Assembly: GCF_001611795.1 (NCBI RefSeq)
Contig: NZ_CP015098.1
Coordinates: forward strand, 8,556,001-8,620,000
Direction: 5' to 3'
Source: Streptomyces qaidamensis
Lineage (GTDB): Bacteria; Actinomycetota; Actinomycetes; Streptomycetales; Streptomycetaceae
Length of the DNA stretch: 64,000 nucleotides
A program made the translations under genes and the position numbers. Positions 26,030-33,433 of the stretch are shown one piece after another (positions within the stretch are counted from its first letter, which is position 1; every line of letters starts with the position of its first letter). The notes under the pieces are model-generated. The model was not told where the DNA came from. It worked only from the letters and a program-made list of their open reading frames with translations, and did not search any database.

Positions 26030-26767
26030 CATGAAGTGCGCCGCCGGTCGGTCTCCGTGCGACCGCCGGCAAGACTCGGGCTGCCTGTTGTCCGGGGCTG
26101 GTCGGCCGGAGGGGGCCTGGCCGGATGGTCACGCAGCGGTCCGGCGTTCCGCCGCCATGAGGTGCGCCATTGGCCGGCCTGCGTGCGGCCGAAGGCGAGC
26201 CCGGGGCTGCCCGTCGGCCGGGGCTGCCCGCCGGAACGGGGCCGGTGGGATGGTCACCCGGCCGTCCGCCAACTCGTCCGCCACGACGTGTGCCGCCGGT
26301 CGGCCTGCCTGCGGGCTGAAGGCGACGCAACCCTCCACCATGAGGTGCGCCGCCGGCCGGCCTGCGTGCGGCCGAAGGCGGGACTCCGGCTGCCCGTCGG
26401 CCGGGGGTGGTCGTCGGCCGGGGGCCGGGGGCCGGTGGGATGGTCACCCGGCCGTCCGCCAACTCGTCCGCCACGACGTGTGCCGCCGGCCGGCCTGCGT
26501 GCGGCCGAAGGCGGGACTCCGGCTGCCCGTCGGCCGGGGGTGGTCGTCGGCCGGGGGCCGGGGGCCGGGGGCCGGGGGCCGGTGGGATGGTCACCCGGCC
26601 GTCTGCCAACTCGTCCGCCACGACTGTGCCGCCGGTCGGCCTGCCTGCGGGCTGAAGGCGACGCAACCCCTCCACCATGAGGCGCCCCACCAGCCGCCCT
26701 GCCTGCGGCCGAAGGCGTGACCCCGGCTGCCCCCGGGCCGGGGTCGCCCGTCGTACCGGAAGGCAGC
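26030..26767. repeat. Non-coding tract of tandem degenerate repeats with slippage motifs
   Basis: About 740 bases without a convincing gene. At least six units share a core reading roughly CCATGAGGTGCGCC, CGGCCGGCCTGCGTGCGG, CCGAAGGCG, then TGCCCGTCGGCCGGGG. Bases 26349-26435 are repeated almost exactly at 26482-26568, an offset of 133. The segment GGTGGGATGGTCACCCGGCC occurs at 26244, 26434 and 26581. CCGGGGG heptamers are present in two copies near 26420 and four near 26552, a clear expansion difference. Long open frames exist on both strands but repeat with the DNA and resemble no protein. The tract fills the whole space between the alcohol dehydrogenase and quinone reductase genes, which are convergent. 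Confidence 0.85.
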
Positions 26768-27718
26768 TCAGTCGTTCAGCAGCACCAGCTTCCCCGTCGT
26801 ACGGCCGGTGTCGCCGAGGGCATGTGCCTCGGCGGCCTCGGACAGCGGGAACGTGCCGGCGATCGTGGCGCGCAGCTTCTCCGCCTCCACCAGTTCCGCG
26901 ATCGCCTCCATGCCGCTGCGGTCGGCGTCCACCAGCATCCGCAGCGCCCGCACACCGAGCCGCCCGGCCTCCTCGTAGAGGTCGTCCGAGCCGCCCGGGA
27001 GGATCGACACCAGGACGCCGCCGGGGCGCAGCACACGCAGCGAGCGCAGGGCGTTGTCGCCGCCGATCGTGTCCAGGACGACGTCGGCGTCCTTCACGGC
27101 CTCGGTGAAGTCCGTCTCGCGGTAGTCGATCGTCTCGTCGACACCGATCCCGCGCAGGAACTCGTGCTTGCCCGCGCTCGCGGTGCCGATCACGTACGCG
27201 CCGCGCGCCTTGGCGATCTGCACCGCCACGTGCCCGACCCCGCCCGCCGCGGCGTGGATCAGCACCCGCTGCCCGGGCCGGAGGTCCGCGTGCTCGGTGA
27301 GTGCCTGCCAGGCGGTGAGCGAGACCAGCGGAAGCGCGCCCGCCCGGGTGTGGTCGACACCGGCCGGCTTTCGGGCGAGGGCGCGGACCGGGGCGATGAC
27401 GTACTCGGCGTGCGAGCCGTGCCCGTACGGGTACGGCAGCATGCCGAAGACCTCGTCACCGGGCGCGAAGGCCGCCACGCCGATGCCGACCGCCTCCACC
27501 ACGCCGGAGACGTCCCAGCCCAGGACGAAGGGCGGCTCGCCCAGGAACCCGCCGGTCGCCCGGTGCTTCCAGTCGGTCGGGTTGACCCCGGCGGCCCGCA
27601 CGCGGACCAGCACCTCGTTCGGCTTCGGTGCCGGGCGCTCGATCTCCACTTCCTTCAAGACCTCGGGACCGCCGAGGACGTCCTGGCTGATGGCTCGCAT
27701 CGTCTTCTGTGTGCTCAT
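26768..27718 (-). CDS. NADP-dependent quinone-oxidoreductase-like MDR enzyme
   Basis: A 316-residue zinc-free medium-chain reductase. It shows the QOR plan: PNEVLVRVRAAGVNPTDWKHR near residue 40 (split as EVLVRVRAAGVNPTDW), LGWDVSGVVEAVG, and the cofactor site VLIHAAAGGVGHVAVQIAK (AxxGGxG). The zinc ligands of alcohol dehydrogenases are absent. Likely reduces quinones or enones with NADPH. The ATG at 27718 is preferred to an upstream TTG. Divergent from a GlxA/AraC regulator with a palindrome between them, so it is the probable target. Confidence 0.9.
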   Translation of the reverse strand: MSTQKTMRAISQDVLGGPEVLKEVEIERPAPKPNEVLVRVRAAGVNPTDWKHRATGGFLGEPPFVLGWDVSGVVEAVGIGVAAFAPGDEVFGMLPYPYGHGSHAEYVIAPVRALARKPAGVDHTRAGALPLVSLTAWQALTEHADLRPGQRVLIHAAAGGVGHVAVQIAKARGAYVIGTASAGKHEFLRGIGVDETIDYRETDFTEAVKDADVVLDTIGGDNALRSLRVLRPGGVLVSILPGGSDDLYEEAGRLGVRALRMLVDADRSGMEAIAELVEAEKLRATIAGTFPLSEAAEAHALGDTGRTTGKLVLLND

Positions 27719-27755
27719 GGTCAACCAGCGTGCCGGTCCGCAGACCTCGCGCCAA

Positions 27756-27769
27756 TGGCAAGATTGCCA
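27756..27769. promoter_or_regulatory. Palindrome between quinone reductase and AraC genes
   Basis: TGGCAA-GA-TTGCCA is a perfect 6+6 inverted repeat in the 71-base divergent spacer. The forward half with its centre (TGGCAAGATT) matches the AdpA consensus TGGCSNGWWY at all but one position. The neighbouring regulator has the AdpA-like DJ-1 plus AraC architecture, so self-binding is plausible. Confidence 0.5.
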
Positions 27770-27789
27770 ACATTCGATACGATCGTGCC

Positions 27790-28734
27790 ATGCGACGTGA
27801 GCGAGTGGTGGTCCTGGCCCTGGACGGGGTGTACCCCTTCGAGCTGGGCATCCCCAGCCGGATCCTCGGAGCCGCCGACGGCCGGTACGAGGTCCTCACC
27901 TGCTCGGTCGACGGCCGTCCGGTGCGCACCAACGCGGACTTCGGCGTCACCGTGGAGCACGGCCCCGAGGCCCTGGCCACGGCGGACACGGTGGTGATCG
28001 CGCCGGTCGCGCCCGACCGGCTCACCGGCGAGATGCCCGGCGACGTCCTGGCCGCCCTCGCGCTCATCCGCCCCGGCACCCGCATCGTCTCCATCTGCAC
28101 GGGCGCCTTCGTGCTCGCCGCCGTGGGCCTCCTCGACGGGCGCCGGGCGACCACCCACTGGCAGGTCGCCGACGAGTTCCGGCGCATGTTCCCGCGGGTC
28201 GACCTCGACCCGGACGTGCTCTTCGTCGACGACCACCCGTTCCTCACCTCCGCAGGGGCCGCCTCCGGCGTGGACATCTGCCTGCACCTCGTCCGCAAGG
28301 ACCACGGCAGCCGCCTGGCCAACAGCGTCGCCCGCCGCTGCGTCGTCCCGCCCTTCCGGGACGGCGGCCAGGCCCAGTACATCGAGCAGCCCGTCCCCGA
28401 GCAGGGCGCCGCGAGCACGGCGGCCACCCGCGCCTGGGCTCTGGAGCGCCTCGGCGAACCCCTCACCCTGGCCGACCTTTCCGGCCATGCGCGGATGAGC
28501 CAGCGCACCTTCGCCCGCCGCTTTCACGACGAGGTGGGTCTCAGCCCCGGCCGCTGGCTGATCCAGCAGCGCGTGGCGCGGGCCCGGCATCTGCTGGAGT
28601 CCAGCGACCTCACGGTCGATCAGATCGCCGGCCGGGTGGGCTTCGCGACCGGTGCCTCCCTGCGCCAGCACCTGAACGCGGCGATCGGTGTCTCCCCGCA
28701 GGCCTACCGCCGCACCTTCCAGACCGCCCGCTGA
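27790..28734 (+). CDS. GlxA/AdpA-like regulator (DJ-1/PfpI + AraC HTH)
   Basis: A 314-residue protein. Residues 1-190 are a DJ-1/PfpI-type domain (VVVLALDGVYPFELGIPSRI, and VSICTGAFVLAAVGLLDGRRATTHW split as ICTGAFVLAAVGLLDGRR with the nucleophile-elbow Cys). Residues 210-310 are an AraC double helix-turn-helix (LADLSGHARMSQRTFARRF and VDQIAGRVGFATGASLRQH). Streptomyces AdpA has this layout and is the master of morphology; this one is a shorter GlxA-type paralogue and more likely a local regulator. It is divergent from the quinone reductase. Confidence 0.9.
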   Translation: MRRERVVVLALDGVYPFELGIPSRILGAADGRYEVLTCSVDGRPVRTNADFGVTVEHGPEALATADTVVIAPVAPDRLTGEMPGDVLAALALIRPGTRIVSICTGAFVLAAVGLLDGRRATTHWQVADEFRRMFPRVDLDPDVLFVDDHPFLTSAGAASGVDICLHLVRKDHGSRLANSVARRCVVPPFRDGGQAQYIEQPVPEQGAASTAATRAWALERLGEPLTLADLSGHARMSQRTFARRFHDEVGLSPGRWLIQQRVARARHLLESSDLTVDQIAGRVGFATGASLRQHLNAAIGVSPQAYRRTFQTAR

Positions 28735-28858
28735 CACCGGAGGCACGCAGCACGCTTTACCTGATGCGGCGCCAAGTCCACTGACAGCAAAGCCATTTGT
28801 CGACCTGTTGCCTTCTTTCGGAGCGTGATGGAACCCTCACCTCCGGAGGGGGGCGAGA

Positions 28859-28889
28859 TTGATCCTTTCGGGTCCAAACCCGATAGGGT
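28859..28889 (+). promoter_or_regulatory. Candidate conservon promoter with embedded palindrome
   Basis: TTGATC (28859-28864) and TAGGGT (28884-28889) could be -35 and -10 boxes spaced by 19 bases. The spacer contains TCGGGT-CCAA-ACCCGA (28868-28883), a perfect inverted repeat that would place a repressor inside the promoter. The conservon start lies about 110 bases downstream. The 19-base spacing is long, so this is tentative. Confidence 0.4.
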
Positions 28890-29000
28890 TCCGATCGGCG
28901 CTGCGAGTTGACGCGATCGCGTCCAGTCGGCTCGCAGTGCGTACTCATGAGTGCGGTTCACACACCCCCCCGTTCGATCGTGTTGCTTCGAAGGATGCAG

Positions 29001-30755
29001 ATGGAACTCGCCACTCCGCCACCGGCGGCGCGGGCCCCTGTCGCCTGGTACAGCTGGTGGTTGATGCCGCTGGGCTTGGGAGGCGGGACCGTTGCCGCCA
29101 CGTTCATGAGCTCGGATCGAATAACCGCGGCCGTCGCCGGAGTCGCGGCGACGGCGGCCGGTGCCGTGTGCGTACGGCTGTTGCTGCGCACCCGGGCACA
29201 ACTGCACCGGGCGGAAGGCTCCTTCCGCACCACGCAGGCCGAGCACAACCAGCAGTGGCAGCAGCATGTGGCGGCCCTGGAACGAAAGTTCGCCGCCGAA
29301 CGCGCCACCCTGGAATCCCAGCTCAACGAGCAGAACTCGGCGTACGAGCGGCGCCTGGCCGACCAGAGCGCGACGTACGAGACGCAGCTCGCCGACCAGA
29401 GGGCCACGTACGAGACACAGCTCAGCGACCGGTCCCGGGCCTATGAGGAACGGCTGACCGAGCAGGCCACCTCCTACGAGACCCAGCTCGCCGACCAGGC
29501 CGAGGTCTGGCAGGAACAGCTCACCCACCAGCTCGCCGCGGTCGCCCGGCTCGCCGACGAGCAGCTGCCCGACGCGATGGAGAAGCTGCGCGCCGGCGAC
29601 GCCATCGACGACCTGCTGCCCACGGTCAACCAGTGTGCCAAGGTCAGTTCGGACCTCCAGGCCGAGCTGCGCAAGCTGCTGCGTACCTCCTTGATAGGCC
29701 TGGAGGCGGAGTTCGACCGTTCCACCTCCGCCGAACAGGCCGTGATCAGCATCGGCAACCGCATCCACGTGCTGACGAGCAAGCTCCGCGGCCGTCTGCA
29801 CGAGATGCAGGGCGAGCACGGCCGGCTGCCGGCCGTCGCCCGGGGCCTGATGGAGCTCGACCAGGAGCTCGGCCCCGCCGACTCCCTCGCCGCGAGCATC
29901 GGTGTGCTCGGCGGCTCCGACCGGCCCGGCCGGCAGTGGCAGGAGCCGCAGCGGCTGCTGAGCGTGGTGCGCGGCGGCATCGGCCGGATCAAGGACTTCC
30001 ACCGGATCCAGGTGCGCCACCTGCCCGAACTGGGCGTCGACGGCGGTCTTGTGGACCACCTCACGCTGATCCTGGCCCACCTCCTGGACAACGCGGCCCG
30101 CTACTCGCCGCCCACCGAGCCGGTGCTCATCTCCGGCAAGGAGGTGCCCAACGGCGTCGGGATCGAGATCCAGGACTCCGGCAAGGGCCTGAGCGAGGAG
30201 AAGAAGCGCGAGGCCGAACACGCCCTCGCGGGCACCGCGCCCGGCGCGGGCCTCGGCGGCATCACCGAGGACGCCAACATCGGCCTGCGCGTCGTCGGTG
30301 CCCTCGCCCGCCGCTACGGCATCCGCGTCACCTTCGCGGACTCGCCGTGGCTCGGAACCTCCGTGGTGGTCGTGGTCCCGCACAAGTACTTCAGCCCGCT
30401 GCCCACGGCCGCGGCCGCACCGGCGGCGCCCGCCCCGGAGGTACGCACCGCGGCCCCGGCCCGCGAGACGGCCACCGTGCCCGAACCACGGGCCGCGCAG
30501 GCAGAGACCGGGGAGACCACGCCCGGCGGACTGCCCCGGCGCCGCAGCAAGCGGAACGAGACGGAGGCGCCCAGGCCGGGCGAGCGGACCGACCGGGGCA
30601 CCGTCGCCGCCGTTCCACCGGACGCGTCCTTCTCGGGTCTCGCCGCCTTCGCCACCGCCGGACGCGACGCGGCGGAGGCATCCGAGCCGGCCGACGGCCA
30701 CGACACCCTCGCCGGCCGCGAGTACACCGAGCACCGCACCGAAGAGAGCGACTAG
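29001..30755 (+). CDS. cvnA: Conservon sensor-kinase-like membrane protein CvnA
   Basis: About 584 residues. Two membrane helices lie near residues 15-60 (WWLMPLGLGGGTVAATFM, AAVAGVAATAAGAVCV). A coiled coil of repeated 12-residue blocks (YERRLADQSATYETQLADQ and similar) spans about 85-180. The HATPase domain has HLLDNAARYSPP near 362, DSGKGL near 392 and LGTSVVVV near 450; an Ala/Pro-rich tail follows. This is CvnA of Streptomyces conservons, a kinase-like receptor without an obvious dimer-histidine box. I prefer the ATG at 29001, which has GAAGG six bases upstream; an ATG at 28947 is possible. In S. coelicolor conservons, CvnA forms a membrane complex with CvnB, CvnC and CvnD, likened to G-protein signalling. 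Confidence 0.93.
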   Translation: MELATPPPAARAPVAWYSWWLMPLGLGGGTVAATFMSSDRITAAVAGVAATAAGAVCVRLLLRTRAQLHRAEGSFRTTQAEHNQQWQQHVAALERKFAAERATLESQLNEQNSAYERRLADQSATYETQLADQRATYETQLSDRSRAYEERLTEQATSYETQLADQAEVWQEQLTHQLAAVARLADEQLPDAMEKLRAGDAIDDLLPTVNQCAKVSSDLQAELRKLLRTSLIGLEAEFDRSTSAEQAVISIGNRIHVLTSKLRGRLHEMQGEHGRLPAVARGLMELDQELGPADSLAASIGVLGGSDRPGRQWQEPQRLLSVVRGGIGRIKDFHRIQVRHLPELGVDGGLVDHLTLILAHLLDNAARYSPPTEPVLISGKEVPNGVGIEIQDSGKGLSEEKKREAEHALAGTAPGAGLGGITEDANIGLRVVGALARRYGIRVTFADSPWLGTSVVVVVPHKYFSPLPTAAAAPAAPAPEVRTAAPARETATVPEPRAAQAETGETTPGGLPRRRSKRNETEAPRPGERTDRGTVAAVPPDASFSGLAAFATAGRDAAEASEPADGHDTLAGREYTEHRTEESD

Positions 30756-30759
30756 TCCC

Positions 30760-31170
30760 ATGACACAGCAAGGAACAGATGTGAGCTGGGCGCTCCGCGA
30801 TCTCGTCGAGAGCATCCAGGAGATCCGATTCGCCCTCGTGGCCTCCAGCGACGGCAAGGCCATCACCTCCTACGGCGCCGAAGACCCCGACGACGTCGAC
30901 CGCTTCGCGGCCGTGGTGGCCGGTCTCCAGGCCCTGGCCCAGCCGGTCGCCGAGCAGTTCCCCAAGTACGCCGGGCAGCTGCGCCTGGCGATGATCGAGG
31001 TGGACGGCGGGCACCTCTTCGTGGTGCGCGCGGGTGTGGAGACGTACCTCGGTGTCCTCGCCAGGGAAGGCCTCGACCAGGGCCTGCTCGGGCACCAGAT
31101 GAGGGACCTGGCCCGCAGGATGGGTGAGCTCCTCGGCACCACTCCGCGCCTGGAGGAGCACTCTGGATGA
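30760..31170 (+). CDS. cvnB: Roadblock/LC7 domain protein CvnB
   Basis: A 136-residue roadblock/LC7 protein (LRDLVESIQEIRFALVASSDGKAI, written here in part as ALVASSDGKAIT; later LRLAMIEVDGGHLFVVRAG). Roadblock proteins regulate small GTPases and here probably act on CvnD as in MglB-MglA pairs. The gene starts 4 bases after the cvnA stop and ends with an ATGA overlap into cvnC, so translation is coupled. Confidence 0.95.
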   Translation: MTQQGTDVSWALRDLVESIQEIRFALVASSDGKAITSYGAEDPDDVDRFAAVVAGLQALAQPVAEQFPKYAGQLRLAMIEVDGGHLFVVRAGVETYLGVLAREGLDQGLLGHQMRDLARRMGELLGTTPRLEEHSG

Positions 31171-31538
31171 GTGCTCCCCGCAGACCGTCGGACCCGTCCG
31201 GTCTCGAGCGCTACTACGTCCTCACGGGAGGGCGCAGCGGACCGGGCGGTTCGGCGTCGAGCCTCGACGTGGCGACCCTCGTCGTCTCCCGCGCCGCCCC
31301 GTTACCGGGCATGCAGCACGAGCACGAGGAGATCCTCCGCCGCTGCCGCGACCCGCTGTCCGTCGCCGAGCTCGGCGCTCACCTCGGGCTCCCCTTCAAC
31401 ATTCTCGCGGTGCTGCTGTCGGACCTGCTGGACGCAGGTCGCGTCGAAGCCCGTAACCCCATCCCGGCGCACGACGCCGGCCGCGGGCCCGACCTCGCGC
31501 TCCTTGAGGAGGTACTCAGTGGACTTGAAAGGCTTTGA
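31167..31538 (+). CDS. cvnC: DUF742 protein CvnC, containing a TTA codon
   Basis: A 123-residue DUF742 protein (RYYVLTGGRS near residue 16, LPFNILAVLLSDLLDAGRV in the last third) with a winged-helix-like fold. It starts inside the cvnB stop (ATGA) and overlaps cvnD by 20 bases. Leu46 is encoded by TTA at 31302-31304. In Streptomyces TTA is read only by the bldA tRNA, which matures late in growth, so this gene, and by coupling the downstream ones, may be made only in developing cultures. Confidence 0.95.
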   Translation: MSAPRRPSDPSGLERYYVLTGGRSGPGGSASSLDVATLVVSRAAPLPGMQHEHEEILRRCRDPLSVAELGAHLGLPFNILAVLLSDLLDAGRVEARNPIPAHDAGRGPDLALLEEVLSGLERL

Positions 31539-32121
31539 CCAACCCGGAGGCTCGGCCGGGGACACCCGCTCGGTGAAGGTGATGATCGCCGGGGGGTTCG
31601 GCACCGGGAAGACCACCATGGTCCGGTCGGTCAGCGACATCAAGCCGCTCACCACCGAGGAGACCCTCACCCAGGCCAGTGCCGACGTCGACCACCTCAT
31701 CGGCGTCGCCGACAAGACGCAGACCACCGTCAGCCTGGACTTCGGCAAGATCGGCATCAACGAGAGCCTGGTGCTGTACCTGTTCGGCACGCCCGGGCAG
31801 GAACGGTTCTGGTTCCTGTGGAACGGGCTGTTCAAGGGGGCCCTCGGCGCGGTCGTCCTGGTGGACACGCGCCGCCTGGAGTCCAGTTTCCGGGCGATCG
31901 AGGAGATGGAGCGGCTGGAGGTCCCCTTCGTGGTCGCGCTGAACGTCTTCCCCGACTCGCGGAACTACCCGGTCGAGGAGATCCGGGACGCCCTGGACAT
32001 CCCCGGGAACACCCCGGTCGTGGCCTTCGACGCCCGCGACCGGGCCTCCAGCCGGGATGTCCTGGTCGCACTGATCCATCATCTGAAGGAACGCTCGGCC
32101 GTGGCCCTGGAGCCCCGATGA
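31519..32121 (+). CDS. cvnD: Small GTPase-like ATP/GTP-binding protein CvnD
   Basis: A 200-residue protein with the P-loop GGFGTGKTT at residues 25-33, the switch motif GTPGQERF, and VALNVF in place of the usual NKxD base motif. This is the MglA/CvnD class of bacterial Ras-like proteins. The GTG start at 31519 has GAGGAGG upstream and lies within cvnC; the stop overlaps the P450 start as ATGA. Expected to cycle nucleotide under control of CvnB and signal to downstream targets. Confidence 0.95.
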   Translation: MDLKGFDQPGGSAGDTRSVKVMIAGGFGTGKTTMVRSVSDIKPLTTEETLTQASADVDHLIGVADKTQTTVSLDFGKIGINESLVLYLFGTPGQERFWFLWNGLFKGALGAVVLVDTRRLESSFRAIEEMERLEVPFVVALNVFPDSRNYPVEEIRDALDIPGNTPVVAFDARDRASSRDVLVALIHHLKERSAVALEPR

Positions 32122-33368
32122 ACGACTCGACCGAACCCGGACTCCAGGCCGTGCGGGGCTGCCCCGTCGCCCACCACGGCGCTGACCTGACCAGGCTGTA
32201 CGGCCCGGACGCCGCGACCGACCCGGCGGGCATCTACGAGCGGCTGCGCAAGGAACACGGCTCGGTCGCGCCGGTCCTGCTCGAAGGGGACGTCCCCGCC
32301 TGGCTGGTCCTCGGATACCGCGACAACCGGCGGGTGCTCGACAACCCCCGCCAGTTCAGCCGGGACGCGCGGATCTGGCGGGACTGGCGGGAGGGCCGTA
32401 TCGAGGAGACCTCGCCGATCATGCCGATGGTCGGCTGGCGCCCCGACTGTGTGTCCCAGGACGGCGAACCGCACCGCAGGCTGCGCGGCGCCGTCACCGA
32501 CGGGTTGCAGGCGGCGGCCGCCCGGGGCATCCGGCGGCACGTCACGTACTTCGCGAACAAGCAGGTCGACGCGTTCGCCGACGCCGGGCGCGCCGACCTG
32601 GTGGCCGACTACGCCGAGCAACTGCCGATGCTCGTGCTCACCAGGATGCTGGGCCTTCCCGCGGCGGACGGGCTACGCCTGATCGAGTCGTGCGCCGAGG
32701 TCTTCAAGGGCGGTGAGGGCGCCCTCGAGCACAACGACCGGATCATGCAGATCCTCGCGGAACTCGCCGAGCGCAAGCGGGCCGAGCCGGGCTCCGACTT
32801 CGCCACGGCCCTGTTGGAGCACCCGGCCGGCCTCGACCACGACGAGGTCGTCAGCCATCTGCGCCTGGTGCTGATCGCCGCGCACACCACCACCAGCAAC
32901 CTGCTGGCCCGGGTCCTGCAACGGGTCCTCACCGACTCCGCCCGGCTGTCCGGTCTGGTCAGCGGGGAGCTGAACATCTCCTCAGCGGTGGAAGAGGTCA
33001 TGTGGGACACCCCGCCGCTGTCCGTGCTGCCGGGCCGGTTCGCAACCGCCGACCTGGAGCTCGGAGGCCATCACGTCCAGGAGGGGGAACTGCTCATCCT
33101 GGGACTGGCCGCCGGCAACCTCGACCCGGATGTACGGCCCGACTCGGCCGTCGCCGTGCAGGGTAACCAGTCGCACCTGGCGTTCAGCTCCGGACCGCAC
33201 GAGTGCCCGGGGCAGAACATCGGCCAGTCCATCATCGAGATCGGCGTGGACGTCCTGCTGCACCGGCTGCCGGATCTGCGCCTGGCCGTACCGCCGGAAG
33301 AACTCAGCTCGACCGCCTCCACGTGGGAGTCCCGGCTGGACAGCCTGCCGGTCGAGTTCGCCGTCTAG
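32118..33368 (+). CDS. Conservon cytochrome P450 lacking the ExxR arginine (CYP157-like)
   Basis: A 416-residue P450. The haem loop FSSGPHECPGQ has its thiolate Cys near residue 363. The I-helix reads IAAHTTTSN, lacking the usual acid-Thr pair. The K-helix motif reads E293-V-M-W296 where almost all P450s have ExxR. Loss of this motif is known in the CYP157 family, members of which lie in Streptomyces conservons such as the rar operon. Whether it turns over substrate or works as a haem-based signalling component is open. ATGA overlap with cvnD couples its translation. A strong terminator follows. Confidence 0.93.
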   Translation: MNDSTEPGLQAVRGCPVAHHGADLTRLYGPDAATDPAGIYERLRKEHGSVAPVLLEGDVPAWLVLGYRDNRRVLDNPRQFSRDARIWRDWREGRIEETSPIMPMVGWRPDCVSQDGEPHRRLRGAVTDGLQAAAARGIRRHVTYFANKQVDAFADAGRADLVADYAEQLPMLVLTRMLGLPAADGLRLIESCAEVFKGGEGALEHNDRIMQILAELAERKRAEPGSDFATALLEHPAGLDHDEVVSHLRLVLIAAHTTTSNLLARVLQRVLTDSARLSGLVSGELNISSAVEEVMWDTPPLSVLPGRFATADLELGGHHVQEGELLILGLAAGNLDPDVRPDSAVAVQGNQSHLAFSSGPHECPGQNIGQSIIEIGVDVLLHRLPDLRLAVPPEELSSTASTWESRLDSLPVEFAV

Positions 33369-33384
33369 GCCACGCCGGCAGACC

Positions 33385-33413
33385 GTTGCCCGGCCGGTTT
33401 CCGGCCGGGCAAC
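33385..33413. terminator. Strong terminator after the conservon
   Basis: GTTGCCCGGCCGG (33385-33397) pairs perfectly with CCGGCCGGGCAAC (33401-33413) around TTT. The 13-bp stem closes the conservon and also faces the end of the leftward orphan gene. Confidence 0.92.
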
Positions 33414-33433
33414 GCCGTGCGTGGGTGGCTGAG

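Noticed and set aside
25919..26720. Long open frames on both strands in the repeat tract
   Set aside because: They repeat with the DNA units, differ between frames, and show no hydrophobic core or known motif. Treated as non-coding.
26030..26767. Possible CRISPR array
   Set aside because: Repeats are degenerate, of uneven spacing, without unique spacers of constant length, and no cas gene is near.
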